DNA from: JAWWPY01 sp033854735
Lineage (GTDB): Bacteria > Actinomycetota > Actinomycetes > Streptosporangiales > Streptosporangiaceae
Reading direction: 5' to 3'
DNA: 64,000 nucleotides
NCBI GenBank assembly: GCA_033854735.1
Contig: JAWWPY010000457.1
Coordinates: 11,603 to 75,602 of the forward strand
The stretch's first letter is position 1, and each line of letters starts with the position of its first letter. Below are positions 1 to 7,603 of this stretch, one piece after another. The position numbers and the translations under genes are program-made. Below the pieces are notes generated by a model that worked only from the letters and a program-made list of their open reading frames with translations, did not search any database and had not been told where the DNA came from.

Positions 1-291
1 GGCGGGGAGGACCGCCAGGTGCTGGATGAGATCCGTGACCAGGTGCTGGCTCTCATCCTGACCGGCCTCCGTTCGCCTAGCGACTCGGCCGTGCTCGAGT
101 CGGTACTGCGCGGCTGGATCGCCATGGTAGAGACGATGGGCCGCGAGTGGCTGCGCCAGGGTGCGCCGACACGCAAAGAACTGGAGACCTTGCTGCCCGA
201 GTTGCTGCGCGCCGTTCTGGGGACAGCGGCGTGGCACGACGCCGGGGTCGCCGCGGTCCTGCCCCGCCTGCCCCCGCTGAAGGGCGGTTGA
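1..291 (+). CDS. TetR-family regulator, C-terminal fragment (cut by window edge)
   Basis: The reading frame is open from base 1 and ends in TGA at 289-291, so the gene starts upstream of the window. The visible ~96 residues are helical and match the ligand-binding C-terminal half of TetR regulators (IRDQVLALILTGLRSPSDSA, then an SVLRGWIAMVETMGREWL helix). The N-terminal HTH is not in view, so the assignment rests on helix pattern, size and position. It is followed at 404 by an SDR oxidoreductase in the same direction; TetR genes often sit beside the enzymes they control, but that link is inferred. Confidence 0.6.
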   Translation, partial: GGEDRQVLDEIRDQVLALILTGLRSPSDSAVLESVLRGWIAMVETMGREWLRQGAPTRKELETLLPELLRAVLGTAAWHDAGVAAVLPRLPPLKGG

Positions 292-337
292 TCCCGCCCG
301 CCGATGCGGCGGGCGAGATCTCGGCCGAGCCGATCCC

Positions 338-368
338 TTGACACCCGGCTTCGGGGAGGATCTATTCT
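338..368 (+). promoter_or_regulatory. Candidate sigma70-type promoter for the SDR gene
   Basis: TTGACA at 338-343 and TATTCT at 363-368 are separated by 19 bp, slightly longer than ideal. They lie 35 bp upstream of the SDR ATG at 404. The match is by eye only. Confidence 0.3.
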
Positions 369-403
369 ACTCTTCAGTAACATCGCCAGCGAGGGGACCA
401 GTT

Positions 404-1240
404 ATGGCCTCATCCAGCGAAAGTGGATCACTTGTCGGCATAGCTGCCCTGATCACCGGCGGCGAGGGCAGAATCGGGCTGGCCTGTGCGCGGCGACTGG
501 CCGCCGACGGCGCCACGGTCACCATCTGCGGGTGCTCCGAGGAGCGTCTCAAGCTGGCCGCCGACGCTTACCGGCTGCGCTACGTGATCGCCGATGTCAC
601 GGACGAGGAGCAGATCGCCAGCGCCCTCGCCGACGCTGCCTCCAGCGGCCCGCTGCGCATCGTGATCGCCAGTGCGGGAGGCTCCTCCTCGATCGGGCCG
701 GTCTCCCAGCTCAACACCGCCGGCTGGCGCGCCACGCTGGAACTCAACGCGACCGGCACCATGCTGACCCTCAAATACGCCGCGCAGGAGATGGCGCGTG
801 TGGGCGGAGGCTCCTTCGTGGCCATCTCCTCCATTGCCGCCACCACCATCCACCGCTGGTTCGGCGCCTATGGTCCCGCCAATGCCGCGGTCGACAACAT
901 CGTGGCGCTGGCCGCGGACGAACTGGGCGGGATCGGCATCCGCGTCAACGGCATCCGGCCGGGAATCGTGGAATCCGAACTGGTAGCGGGCATCGCTGAC
1001 CCCGGTCCGGTACTGCATGACTATCTGGCCTGCATACCGCTGTCGAGGGTCGGCACTCCCGAGAACATCGCCGAGGCCGCCCGCTTCCTGACGGGCCCGG
1101 AGTCGGCCTGGATCACCGGGGAGGTGATCAACGTCGACGGCGGCCAGCATCTACGCCGCGGCCCCGACTACACCGCGATGTTCGAGCCCATGTTCGCCGC
1201 CGCAACCCCGCAGGAAGGACCGCATCCATGCGTACGCTGA
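404..1240 (+). CDS. SDR-family oxidoreductase lacking the catalytic lysine
   Basis: A 278-residue Rossmann-fold short-chain dehydrogenase/reductase. The ATG at 404 is preceded by GAGGGG at 391-396. The nucleotide-binding loop reads TGGEGRIG near the N-terminus, the catalytic-strand serine is S143 (VAISS), and the C-terminus carries GEVINVDGGQ, typical of the family. The catalytic YxxxK motif is present only as Y156-GPA-N160 (codon AAT at 881-883): the lysine that binds NAD(P) ribose and lowers the Tyr pKa is replaced by Asn. The NNAG motif is also altered (IASAG). The fold is secure; activity is doubtful. The end overlaps the small ORF at 1228. Confidence 0.88.
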   Translation: MASSSESGSLVGIAALITGGEGRIGLACARRLAADGATVTICGCSEERLKLAADAYRLRYVIADVTDEEQIASALADAASSGPLRIVIASAGGSSSIGPVSQLNTAGWRATLELNATGTMLTLKYAAQEMARVGGGSFVAISSIAATTIHRWFGAYGPANAAVDNIVALAADELGGIGIRVNGIRPGIVESELVAGIADPGPVLHDYLACIPLSRVGTPENIAEAARFLTGPESAWITGEVINVDGGQHLRRGPDYTAMFEPMFAAATPQEGPHPCVR

Positions 1241-1356
1241 TCGCCCTTCTAGTCGGCGCCCTCCTGGCCATCGCCTCTGTGGCGATCCTGGTCCACGACA
1301 GCACCGCAGTCACGCCAGCGTCCACCCGGGTGCTGTACAACTATGGCTCCGGCTAA
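1228..1356 (+). CDS. Small single-span membrane/secreted peptide (42 aa), DUF2613-like
   Basis: The ATG at 1228 overlaps the last 13 bases of the SDR gene and follows a strong SD (AGGAAGGA, 1212-1219). The product starts MRTLIALLVGALLAIASVAI, one hydrophobic helix or signal peptide, then a short polar tail ending VLYNYGSG. Size, single helix and aromatic-Gly tail resemble small actinobacterial DUF2613 proteins, but the match is by memory and weak. Translational coupling to the SDR is likely from the overlap. Function unknown. Confidence 0.5.
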   Translation: MRTLIALLVGALLAIASVAILVHDSTAVTPASTRVLYNYGSG

Positions 1357-1370
1357 TCAGCCGCGGGACA

Positions 1371-2594
1371 ATGTCGCTGCCGTCGGCTCTGATCAGGCGG
1401 AATCATTCGGTTGCCACCCGGTGCGTCCGCCTGTGCCGTGCGTTGGCGTGCGCCTGGGCTGTCCTAGCGTCTATCGCCGCGGTCGCGGCCTGCGGGGCTG
1501 GTGTTCCCCATCCGGCACCGGTGCAGGTGCTGTCGAACTATGAGAGGGCCGGCAACACCATCCGCCGCGACTGCGGCTACAGCAGCCCGCTGCCGGGCAA
1601 GCCAGGGTGGAGCCTGTGGCTGTTCTGCGACACGGTGATCGCCGATGCCCGTGGCGGGAAGGCCGAGCGCCTGATCCTCGGCACGGACACGGCGGCCGTA
1701 GGCCCGTACCGGGCGGGCCGGGCGCCCGCACGGCTGAGCGAAATCTCCACCCCGCCGGCGCCGCTGACTTTGCCCAGCGCCGGCCCCCCGCAGCCATTCC
1801 TGCCCGCGCCGCAGGGCCTCCTGCTGCCGGGCGGTATGTTCCCCTGCACCGGCCCCGGCGCCTACTCGGCCTCGTGGATCTCGGGGGTCACCCGGGAACA
1901 GTCGGCCTCCGCCTTCTCCGGCCTGCTCATCAGCTACGACGACTACTGCGTCACCGGGAACGCCGGTTCGCTGACCGTGGAGGGCTTCGGACTGATCGAG
2001 TACGACCCAGCGAGCAATCTTCTCAGCTCGCCAGCCCGGGTGTTCGGCAACGTCACCGGGCTGCAGTTGCCGCCGCAGCAGGTACTCGGCTCACCGGTCT
2101 TCGCAGGCGACGGCTACCTCTATTTGTTCGGATTCTGCCCCGCCGCGGCCCCGCCTGCCGGATGCGGCCGCGGCCGCGTGTTCCTGGCCCGGACCGTCGC
2201 CCAGCCGGCGTACTGGCAGAACCCGCTGACGTACCAGTACTGGACCGGCGGCGGGTGGTCATCGGACGAGACCGCCGCCGCTACGCTGATCACCGTCGGC
2301 CGGCCGCTCGGGATCTCGGTCGGCGACTACGCCGCCGACGGCCGCGGCCTGGTCATGGTCGAGCAGACCAGCCTGGCCGGCGGCTTCCAGGCCTGGCAGG
2401 CCAGGTCGCCGACCGGCCCGTGGCGGCTGATCCTCACCGGCCGGGTGCCGTGCGGCCGGGATGCCCAGCACGGGACGGGGGGCCTGTGCCGTGCCATCAT
2501 CGGCCATCCAGAACTCAGCACCCGCCGCCAGTTGCTCATCTCCTATTTCGATCCGGGAAACTCCCACGTGGATGTGTCCGCCTATCCCTGGTAA
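1371..2594 (+). CDS. Secreted lipoprotein, probable beta-propeller, function unknown
   Basis: A 407-residue protein with a positively charged N-terminus, a hydrophobic stretch (ALACAWAVLASIAAVAAC) and a lipobox-like VAAC, so it is probably exported and lipid-anchored. The rest is rich in Gly, Pro, Trp and aromatic beta-strand signatures (GWSLWLFCDTVI near the start; LLISYFDPGNSHVDVSAYPW at the end), resembling the glycosidase-like five-bladed propellers of DUF4185-type proteins. No catalytic residues can be assigned. Several Cys residues could form disulfides outside the cell. The SD before the ATG at 1371 is poor, so the start is uncertain. It lies 21 bp before the FkbM methyltransferase gene. 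Confidence 0.7.
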   Translation: MSLPSALIRRNHSVATRCVRLCRALACAWAVLASIAAVAACGAGVPHPAPVQVLSNYERAGNTIRRDCGYSSPLPGKPGWSLWLFCDTVIADARGGKAERLILGTDTAAVGPYRAGRAPARLSEISTPPAPLTLPSAGPPQPFLPAPQGLLLPGGMFPCTGPGAYSASWISGVTREQSASAFSGLLISYDDYCVTGNAGSLTVEGFGLIEYDPASNLLSSPARVFGNVTGLQLPPQQVLGSPVFAGDGYLYLFGFCPAAAPPAGCGRGRVFLARTVAQPAYWQNPLTYQYWTGGGWSSDETAAATLITVGRPLGISVGDYAADGRGLVMVEQTSLAGGFQAWQARSPTGPWRLILTGRVPCGRDAQHGTGGLCRAIIGHPELSTRRQLLISYFDPGNSHVDVSAYPW

Positions 2595-2615
2595 TCCCCC
2601 TGAGGAGCAGCTGAG

Positions 2616-3386
2616 ATGACGCTGGCGTCACGAATGGGTGCCCACATGCCGGAGACGCTGCTGGTGACGCTCATCAGCCTGGCCTACCGGCGATTTGAGC
2701 CGGAAATCCTGCGTCTCGACGAGGTGTGCGGCCGCGGCGGCACGATGGTGGATATCGGCGGCTGGTACGGGCCATGGACGCGGCGCCTGGTCCACCGGGC
2801 CGACGGGGTCGTCATCATCGAGCCAACGCCACTGCACCAAGTGCTCCGGCGGACGCTCCCGCCTACGGTGAACGTTATTGCCGCCGCCGCGTCCGATCAC
2901 TACGGGGAGGCCGAGATCTGGCTGCCGCCCTCGGGCGGGGGGATGCGAGGCGTCTCCTCTTTGCACCGGCGGGACATCCATAGCGGGTCGGTCAAGGTGC
3001 CTCTGGTGACAGTGGACGGGCTCGGCCTGCACGACGTGACGTTTATGAAGATCGACGTGGACGGGCACGAAGTCCCCGTGCTGCACGGTGCGGCGGAAAC
3101 CGTGCAGCGAGATCGGCCCCGGCTGCTCGTCGAGGTCGAACAGCGGATCCAGCCGATCACGGACGTGACGGGCCTGCTGGAATCCTGGGGTTACCGTGGC
3201 TGGGTACTGCCCAGCCGCCAGTGGGTGCCGCTCGCCGACTTCCCGCTGGCCGCGCACCAGGCCAGGACATGCCACGTGTCCGAGCGCGGCCTGCTGGCCC
3301 GGGCCCTGTGGCCGTTCCCGCGGTACCTCAACTCAGTACTGTTCCTGCCCGGGAGCCAGATGCCTGGGCCGGCTAACTCCTGGTGA
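2616..3386 (+). CDS. FkbM-family SAM-dependent methyltransferase
   Basis: 256 residues; ATG at 2616 with GAGGAG at 2602-2607. SAM-binding motif I is VDIGGWYGPWT, and the acidic strand end VVIIEPTP follows. The FkbM signature FMKIDVDGHEVPVLHGA is clear. FkbM proteins are usually O-methyltransferases acting on sugars or natural-product hydroxyls; the substrate here cannot be read from sequence. There is no biosynthetic cluster beside it. The 3' end overlaps by 14 bp the convergent chitinase-like gene. Confidence 0.85.
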   Translation: MTLASRMGAHMPETLLVTLISLAYRRFEPEILRLDEVCGRGGTMVDIGGWYGPWTRRLVHRADGVVIIEPTPLHQVLRRTLPPTVNVIAAAASDHYGEAEIWLPPSGGGMRGVSSLHRRDIHSGSVKVPLVTVDGLGLHDVTFMKIDVDGHEVPVLHGAAETVQRDRPRLLVEVEQRIQPITDVTGLLESWGYRGWVLPSRQWVPLADFPLAAHQARTCHVSERGLLARALWPFPRYLNSVLFLPGSQMPGPANSW

Positions 3387-4407
3387 AGGGCTCGAAGGTG
3401 TGGCTGAACTGCCAGGTCGATTGGGAGACCCCCGAGCAGCTGTCGCTGGCACCGGCGCCCGGGCAGCCGCCGTTGTCCCTTTCGAGGGCCCAGAAGGACA
3501 GCTCGGCCAGGTGCTTGGTCACCGCCCAGTGCTCGATCGCCGTCGCGTCAGCGGTCGTAAAGATCTCGGGCGGCCCGAAGTCGTCGACGCCCACCATCTC
3601 GGTGACGCCGATCATGGACCACAGATGGTGGGCCGGCCGGGCCGGATAAAGCTGATGCAGCGAGTCGTACAGGTGCTGCGCGGCGGTCATCGAGTCGGCC
3701 GCCATCTCGTGCGGCTGGTTGTCGTAGTAGTCGAAGGTCATGATATTGACGATGTCGATCCGGGCATGATCGCTGACCGCGTCCTGCAGGACGCTCAGCC
3801 CGGTCGGGTTGAGCCCGGCCACGTTGGTCGGGAGGGTGTAGACGAACTGCACCGCACGGCCGCGCTTGGCCGCCCAGTCTTCGACCATCCTGATCGCCTG
3901 GTTGCGCCGGTCGATGCCGGCCGGGTTCGTCAGCGAGTTGTCCTCGGTGTCGAGGTCGAGGCGGGTCACGTTGTAGGTGGTGATCACTTTCTCGTAGGCG
4001 GCGGCGATCAGCGCCACGTTCGTGCAGCTGTCGGCGATCTCGGTGCCGGTGTGGTCAGCGGAGTAGCCGCCGAAGGAAGGGATGACGTCGCCTCCGGCCG
4101 CGCGGATTTTCGCGATGTCGCTGCCGTAGACGGACGGCGCGATCGGGGTCGCCGGGTCGCCGTTCCAGTCGATGGTGCACGACCCGGCCGCCGGGGTCTG
4201 GATGAAGGCCATGGTCAGGTACCGGGCGCCCGATTCCCGCGAGAGCGCCGCGGGGCTATCGGTGGTGTACGCCTCGAAGTATGGCGCGAAGATGTGCGTG
4301 GGCAGCGGGGCCCAGCTCGCAGAGCTGGCGTGCGCGGTGGAGGAGGCACCGCCTGCGGCAGCCAGTGCGAGCACGGCGACCGCGAGGAGCGAACGCGACC
4401 GGGACAT
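3373..4407 (-). CDS. Secreted GH18 chitinase-like protein
   Basis: 344 residues from the ATG at 4407 (SD GGAAAG, complement of 4416-4421). The start is supported by an immediate Sec signal peptide (MSRSRSLLAVAVLALAAAGG) ending near AHASS; a longer in-frame extension upstream would read through promoter repeats and is rejected. The mature part begins FAPYFEAYT, as in secreted chitinases of the ChiC/ChiD-like type. The active-site strand reads VTRLDLDTEDN: the DxE pair (D-T-E) of DGxDxDxE is present, but the first Asp-Gly is replaced by Thr-Arg. NIMTFDYYD and the closing LSFWALERDNG match other GH18 barrel strands. Likely hydrolyses chitin or a related GlcNAc polymer outside the cell. Regulation appears complex (see repeats at 4481-4612). 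Confidence 0.85.
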   Translation of the reverse strand: MSRSRSLLAVAVLALAAAGGASSTAHASSASWAPLPTHIFAPYFEAYTTDSPAALSRESGARYLTMAFIQTPAAGSCTIDWNGDPATPIAPSVYGSDIAKIRAAGGDVIPSFGGYSADHTGTEIADSCTNVALIAAAYEKVITTYNVTRLDLDTEDNSLTNPAGIDRRNQAIRMVEDWAAKRGRAVQFVYTLPTNVAGLNPTGLSVLQDAVSDHARIDIVNIMTFDYYDNQPHEMAADSMTAAQHLYDSLHQLYPARPAHHLWSMIGVTEMVGVDDFGPPEIFTTADATAIEHWAVTKHLAELSFWALERDNGGCPGAGASDSCSGVSQSTWQFSHTFEPFTRS

Positions 4408-4480
4408 TGAGCCAACTTTCCAGCGGTTCCAGCGAGGGATCAGTGGTAACGCACCGGCGAACGGCCGTTGCGCCGCCAAT

Positions 4481-4560
4481 AGGTGTACACCAGCAGGCGG
4501 GACAGATAGGTGGGCACCAGTAGGTGTGCACCAGATAGGTGTGCACCAGTAGGTGTGCAC
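4481..4560. repeat. Five copies of a palindromic 13-mer upstream of the chitinase gene
   Basis: Copies of AGGTGNNCACCAG start at 4481, 4508, 4522, 4537 and 4551 (the last truncated after CAC). Spacing is 27, 14, 15 and 14 bp. The core GGTG-NN-CACC is self-complementary, perfect in the first copy (GGTGTACACC). They sit 74-153 bp upstream of the chitinase start, where operators would be expected. The direct-repeat arrangement recalls Streptomyces chitinase promoters, but the sequence is not the DasR consensus. Confidence 0.65.
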
Positions 4561-4593
4561 GAAATGCGCGCTTGCCGACACTCTGGGTCATTG

Positions 4594-4612
4594 AATAGGA
4601 AAGTTTCCTATT
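4594..4612. promoter_or_regulatory. Perfect 19-bp palindrome, candidate operator for the chitinase gene
   Basis: AATAGGAAA-G-TTTCCTATT has nine-base arms with a single central base. It lies 187 bp upstream of the chitinase ATG on the minus strand, in a local AT-rich patch unlike the surroundings. A partial second half-site (AGGAAAATTAG) follows at 4618-4628. Motifs of this AGGAAA-N-TTTCCT shape occur upstream of secreted glycosidase genes in actinobacteria (from memory, not checked). Confidence 0.55.
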
Positions 4613-4685
4613 AGTACAGGAAAATTAGACCTCTCGCAGCGACCTGTCAAGAGGCCTCCGGCCTTCCCCGAAAGGCCGGCACCAA

Positions 4686-4733
4686 GAGCGGCTCAGACTA
4701 TGAACCGGTAGCGGGAGCGGCTCAGACTATGAA
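4686..4733. repeat. 19-bp direct repeat duplicating the 3' end of the MazF gene
   Basis: GAGCGGCTCAGACTATGAA occurs at 4686-4704 and again at 4715-4733; the second copy contains the stop codon and last codons of the toxin gene. The period is 29 bp. It looks like a small local duplication just past the toxin stop. Confidence 0.7.
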
Positions 4734-5051
4734 GAGGTGCAGGTAACGGCTGATCGCTGTCAGCGCTTCGCTGCTGACCTGGCCCAGATGGCGTCCGGCT
4801 CGCTGATCTGACATCGCGCGGACTTGCTCGGTCATGGCGTACGACACCTGTTTCAGCCCGGTGCCTTCATCTGCGGAAATCTGGATGTGATGGTCCAGGT
4901 CGCGGTTCCGGGTGGTGAGCGGCACCGCGAGGAACAGCCCGGGTATCACTGAGTAGCGATGGTGCGACACCACCACGACCGGGCGTATCCCGCCCTGCTC
5001 CCGGCCCGCCACCGGGTTAAGGTCGCAGAGCAGTACGTCACCGCTGGTCAA
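4722..5051 (-). CDS. MazF/PemK-type toxin (endoribonuclease)
   Basis: 109 residues; begins GDVLLCDLNPVAGREQGGIR, the N-terminal strand-loop of MazF/PemK toxins, followed by RPVVVVSHH and the conserved FLAVPLTTRNR strand. The family cleaves mRNA, usually at short motifs, and is held inactive by the cognate antitoxin. The start is TTG at 5049-5051, overlapping the antitoxin TGA by four bases, which implies translational coupling and keeps toxin synthesis below antitoxin. Full length for the family. The target sequence cannot be predicted from what is visible. Confidence 0.9.
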   Translation of the reverse strand: MTSGDVLLCDLNPVAGREQGGIRPVVVVSHHRYSVIPGLFLAVPLTTRNRDLDHHIQISADEGTGLKQVSYAMTEQVRAMSDQRAGRHLGQVSSEALTAISRYLHLFIV

Positions 5052-5308
5052 GAGTTGTACTCCGGGTACTCCTCGGCGGCGGTGGCGGCCAGGTCATCGA
5101 GGCCAGCCGATGTCCATTCGGCGGCCTCGGCCTGATATGCCGCCATCTCCTGCTGATTTGTCGCGAGCCTCCGGTACCCGTCTTCGATGCCCTGCCACAT
5201 CATCTCGTCCAGCACAGCCCGCAGTTCCGCGCCGAGGCTCCGGCCATGCGCTACGGCCCGGGCGGCGAGCCGATCCCGCACCTCAGCGTCCACTCGTATC
5301 GTTGTCAT
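5048..5308 (-). CDS. Ribbon-helix-helix antitoxin partner of MazF
   Basis: 86 residues from the ATG at 5308; the short MTTIRVDAEVRDRLAARA opening is a ribbon-helix-helix DNA-binding strand-helix. The remaining half is acidic and helical (AAYQAEAAEWTSAGLDD, ending AEEYPEYNS), as expected for a toxin-neutralising tail. It is the first gene of the pair and overlaps the toxin start by 4 nt. A longer upstream extension would run through the operator and is rejected. Expected to repress its own promoter via the inverted repeat just upstream. Confidence 0.88.
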   Translation of the reverse strand: MTTIRVDAEVRDRLAARAVAHGRSLGAELRAVLDEMMWQGIEDGYRRLATNQQEMAAYQAEAAEWTSAGLDDLAATAAEEYPEYNS

Positions 5309-5320
5309 AGCCACCGGTGA

Positions 5321-5343
5321 AGTATACGTCAGTAACGCATACT
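5321..5343. promoter_or_regulatory. Inverted repeat, likely autoregulatory operator of the toxin-antitoxin pair
   Basis: AGTATACG (5321-5328) and CGCATACT (5336-5343) form near-perfect 8-bp arms (7 of 8 pairs) separated by 7 bp. The site lies 12 bp upstream of the antitoxin ATG, so a bound RHH protein would block transcription or initiation. Confidence 0.6.
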
Positions 5344-5631
5344 CTGAAGGCGCCGCCGCCACGCTGGTGAGGGCAGTCCTGCTCAGGCGCCGGCAGCTCA
5401 GCGAGCGGGCACGCGAGCTGGACGAACTCAGGGCCCAGTTCTGACCCTTAGGTTCATCGGCCCGCTCATGCCAGCCCGGCTTCAGCAGCCCTCACATTAC
5501 GATCTCCCAGCTGGAGTACCAGTTTGGCTCGCGACATTGGCGGGACTAATGGTCCGTAGCGTTTCAGAACGCTGATCTCGTAACAGCCGCAGCGGCAATG
5601 GCCTTTGTGATTGACACCGTTGACACGACCT
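5344..5631. other. Intergenic region without a convincing gene
   Basis: Between the antitoxin promoter and the flavoprotein operators. A short open frame in the forward direction ends in TGA at 5442-5444 and would encode a basic-acidic helical tail (LLRRRQLSERARELDELRAQ), but it lacks a credible start and homology. Nothing else recognised. Confidence 0.5.
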
Positions 5632-5653
5632 ACCAAGCAAGCGCATGCTTGGT
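5632..5653. promoter_or_regulatory. TetR-type palindromic operator upstream of the ketosteroid dehydrogenase-like gene
   Basis: ACCAAGC (5632-5638) and GCTTGGT (5647-5653) are perfect 7-bp inverted arms around AAGCGCAT. A degenerate second copy, CCAAGC-GCCT-GCTTC, lies at 5674-5688. CAAGC/GCTTG palindromes are the usual shape of TetR-family sites controlling lipid and steroid catabolism (for example KstR2-like). The sites lie 117-137 and 81-95 bp before the start of the flavoprotein gene at 5769. Confidence 0.6.
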
Positions 5654-5768
5654 GCGGCCGAGGCGCTGACCAGCCAAGCGCCTGCTTCAGAGCAGCGGAG
5701 ATCGCCTGATCGGTGCCGTGGCAGTGCGCGGCGCGAGGTGGGCGCGGTTCACATCGAAGGGATTTGCC

Positions 5769-7568
5769 ATGACCGCACGTCAGAATGGTTCCGCTGGCAC
5801 CCCGGACCCTGAGTCGGGTGGCTTCAGCCGCCGCCAGGTACTGCTTGGCGCTCTCGCCGCCGGGGCCGGGGCCGTCGTCGGTTCCGGCGTGCTGAACAGT
5901 ATCTCGGCGTCCGCCGCCACACTGACCTATGACGTCGTCGTGGTCGGCGCGGGCGCCTCAGGGATGGCTGCCGCGCTCACGGCGGCCAAACGGGGACTGT
6001 CGGTGGTGGTGATCGAGAAAGCGGCCACCTTCGGCGGCTCGGTGGCCCGGTCCGGAGCGGGGATCTGGATACCGAACAACTCGGTCATCCTGGCTGCCGG
6101 AGTGCCAGATACGCCGGCCAAGGCGGCCGAGTACCTCGCGGCCGTTGTCGGCACCGGCGCACCTGCCGCCCGGCAGGCGGCCTTCCTCAGCAACGGGCCC
6201 GCCATGATCTCTTTCTTGATGAACAACAGCCCGCTGGGGTTCCGTTGGATGAAGGGTTACTCCGATTACTATCCCGAGCTGCCCGGCGGGATGCCGAACG
6301 GGCGTTCCATCGAGCCGGCCATGTTCAACGGGAACCTCCTCGGCAGCCAGCTCGCCAACCTCAACCCGGCGTACATTCCCGTCCCGGCCGGCGAGGTCGT
6401 CTACAGCGCCGACTACAAGTGGATCAACATCGCCGCGGTCAACGCGCATGGCGCGGCGGTCGCGGCCGAGACCGTCACCAGGTACCTCGCCGCGACCCTG
6501 GCGGGCATCAAGCCGCTCACCATGGGCCAGGCTCTGGCGGGCGGCCTGCGCGCCGGGCTGCTCTCGGCCAATGTGCCGGTATGGCTGAGCACCCCGCTCG
6601 TCAGCCTGCAGCAAAACGCGACGGGCCGGGTTACCGGCGTACTGGCCACGCAGGCCGGCGCGCAGCTGCAGATCAACGCCACCCGCGGGGTCATCGTCGG
6701 CTCCGGGGGCTTCGAGCACAACCTGGCCATGCGGGATCAGTACCAGCAGCAGCCCATCGGGACCGACTGGACGGTCGCCGCCGCGTCGAACACCGGCGAC
6801 GGCATCGAGGCGGGCCTCAGCATTGGTGCTGCCCTGGACCTGATGGACGACGCCTGGTGGGGGCCCACCATCCCGCTGCCCGACGAGCCGTACTTCTGCC
6901 TGGCCGAGCGCACCCTGCCCGGTGGCCTCATGGTCAACGCGGCCGGTGCGCGGTTCGTCAACGAGGCCGCGCCGTACAGCGACGTCGTGCACGCCATGTA
7001 CCGGCTCAATGCCGCGGCGCCGGACATCCCCGCCTGGCTGATCGTGGACCAGAACTATCGCGACCGCTACCTGTTCAGGGACGTCCTCCCGACCTTGCCG
7101 TTCCCCGCCTCGTGGTACACCAGCGGCGCCGTCTTCAAGTCCTCGACGCTCGCGGGCCTGGCCACGCAGATCGGGGTGCCATCGGCCGCCCTGGCCGCCA
7201 CGGTCGCCCGGTTCAACGGCTTCGCGCTGACCGGCAAGGACCTCGACTTCGGCCGCGGCACCAGCGGGTACGACCACTACTTCACCGACCCGGCCGTCAT
7301 CCCCAACTCCTGCCTCGCCGCCCTGTGGCTGCCGCCCTTCTACGCGTTCAAGATCGTTCCTGGTGACCTCGGCACGAAAGGCGGGATGGTCACGGACGCC
7401 AGCGCACGGGTACTCAGCACGAACGGCTCGGTCATCCCCGGGCTGTACGCGGCCGGCAACGCCAGCGCCGCCGTCATGGGGCACAGTTACGCCGGCGCCG
7501 GCTCTACCATCGGGCCGGCCATGACATTCGGCTATGTCGCCGCCAACTACATAGCCGACCACCCGTAG
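5769..7568 (+). CDS. FAD-dependent 3-ketosteroid dehydrogenase-like flavoprotein with Tat signal
   Basis: 599 residues from the ATG at 5769 (SD GAAGGGA, 5756-5762). The N-terminus has a twin-arginine motif, FSRRQVLLGALAAGAGAVVG, followed by SASAA, so export through Tat is predicted. Mature sequence opens with the FAD dinucleotide fold VVVVGAGASGMAAALTAA. The C-terminus GLYAAGNASAAVMG and SYAGAGSTIGPAMTFGY is the diagnostic 3-ketosteroid-delta1-dehydrogenase/fumarate-reductase-like FAD pocket, with a Tyr-Ala-Gly-Ala-Gly resembling the KstD active-site tyrosine and glycine. Expected reaction: 1,2-desaturation of a 3-keto steroid-like ring or a related enoate. KstDs are normally cytoplasmic, so the signal is unusual. 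Two palindromes upstream suggest TetR control. Confidence 0.82.
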   Translation: MTARQNGSAGTPDPESGGFSRRQVLLGALAAGAGAVVGSGVLNSISASAATLTYDVVVVGAGASGMAAALTAAKRGLSVVVIEKAATFGGSVARSGAGIWIPNNSVILAAGVPDTPAKAAEYLAAVVGTGAPAARQAAFLSNGPAMISFLMNNSPLGFRWMKGYSDYYPELPGGMPNGRSIEPAMFNGNLLGSQLANLNPAYIPVPAGEVVYSADYKWINIAAVNAHGAAVAAETVTRYLAATLAGIKPLTMGQALAGGLRAGLLSANVPVWLSTPLVSLQQNATGRVTGVLATQAGAQLQINATRGVIVGSGGFEHNLAMRDQYQQQPIGTDWTVAAASNTGDGIEAGLSIGAALDLMDDAWWGPTIPLPDEPYFCLAERTLPGGLMVNAAGARFVNEAAPYSDVVHAMYRLNAAAPDIPAWLIVDQNYRDRYLFRDVLPTLPFPASWYTSGAVFKSSTLAGLATQIGVPSAALAATVARFNGFALTGKDLDFGRGTSGYDHYFTDPAVIPNSCLAALWLPPFYAFKIVPGDLGTKGGMVTDASARVLSTNGSVIPGLYAAGNASAAVMGHSYAGAGSTIGPAMTFGYVAANYIADHP

Positions 7569-7603
7569 TGGTCGCACGGCCGCCTCGGCCAGAACCAACC
7601 ATT

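Noticed and set aside
4408..4581. Longer N-terminus for the chitinase-like protein
   Set aside because: It would translate the promoter repeats into Trp/Cys-Thr-Pro repeats and bury the signal peptide inside the protein.
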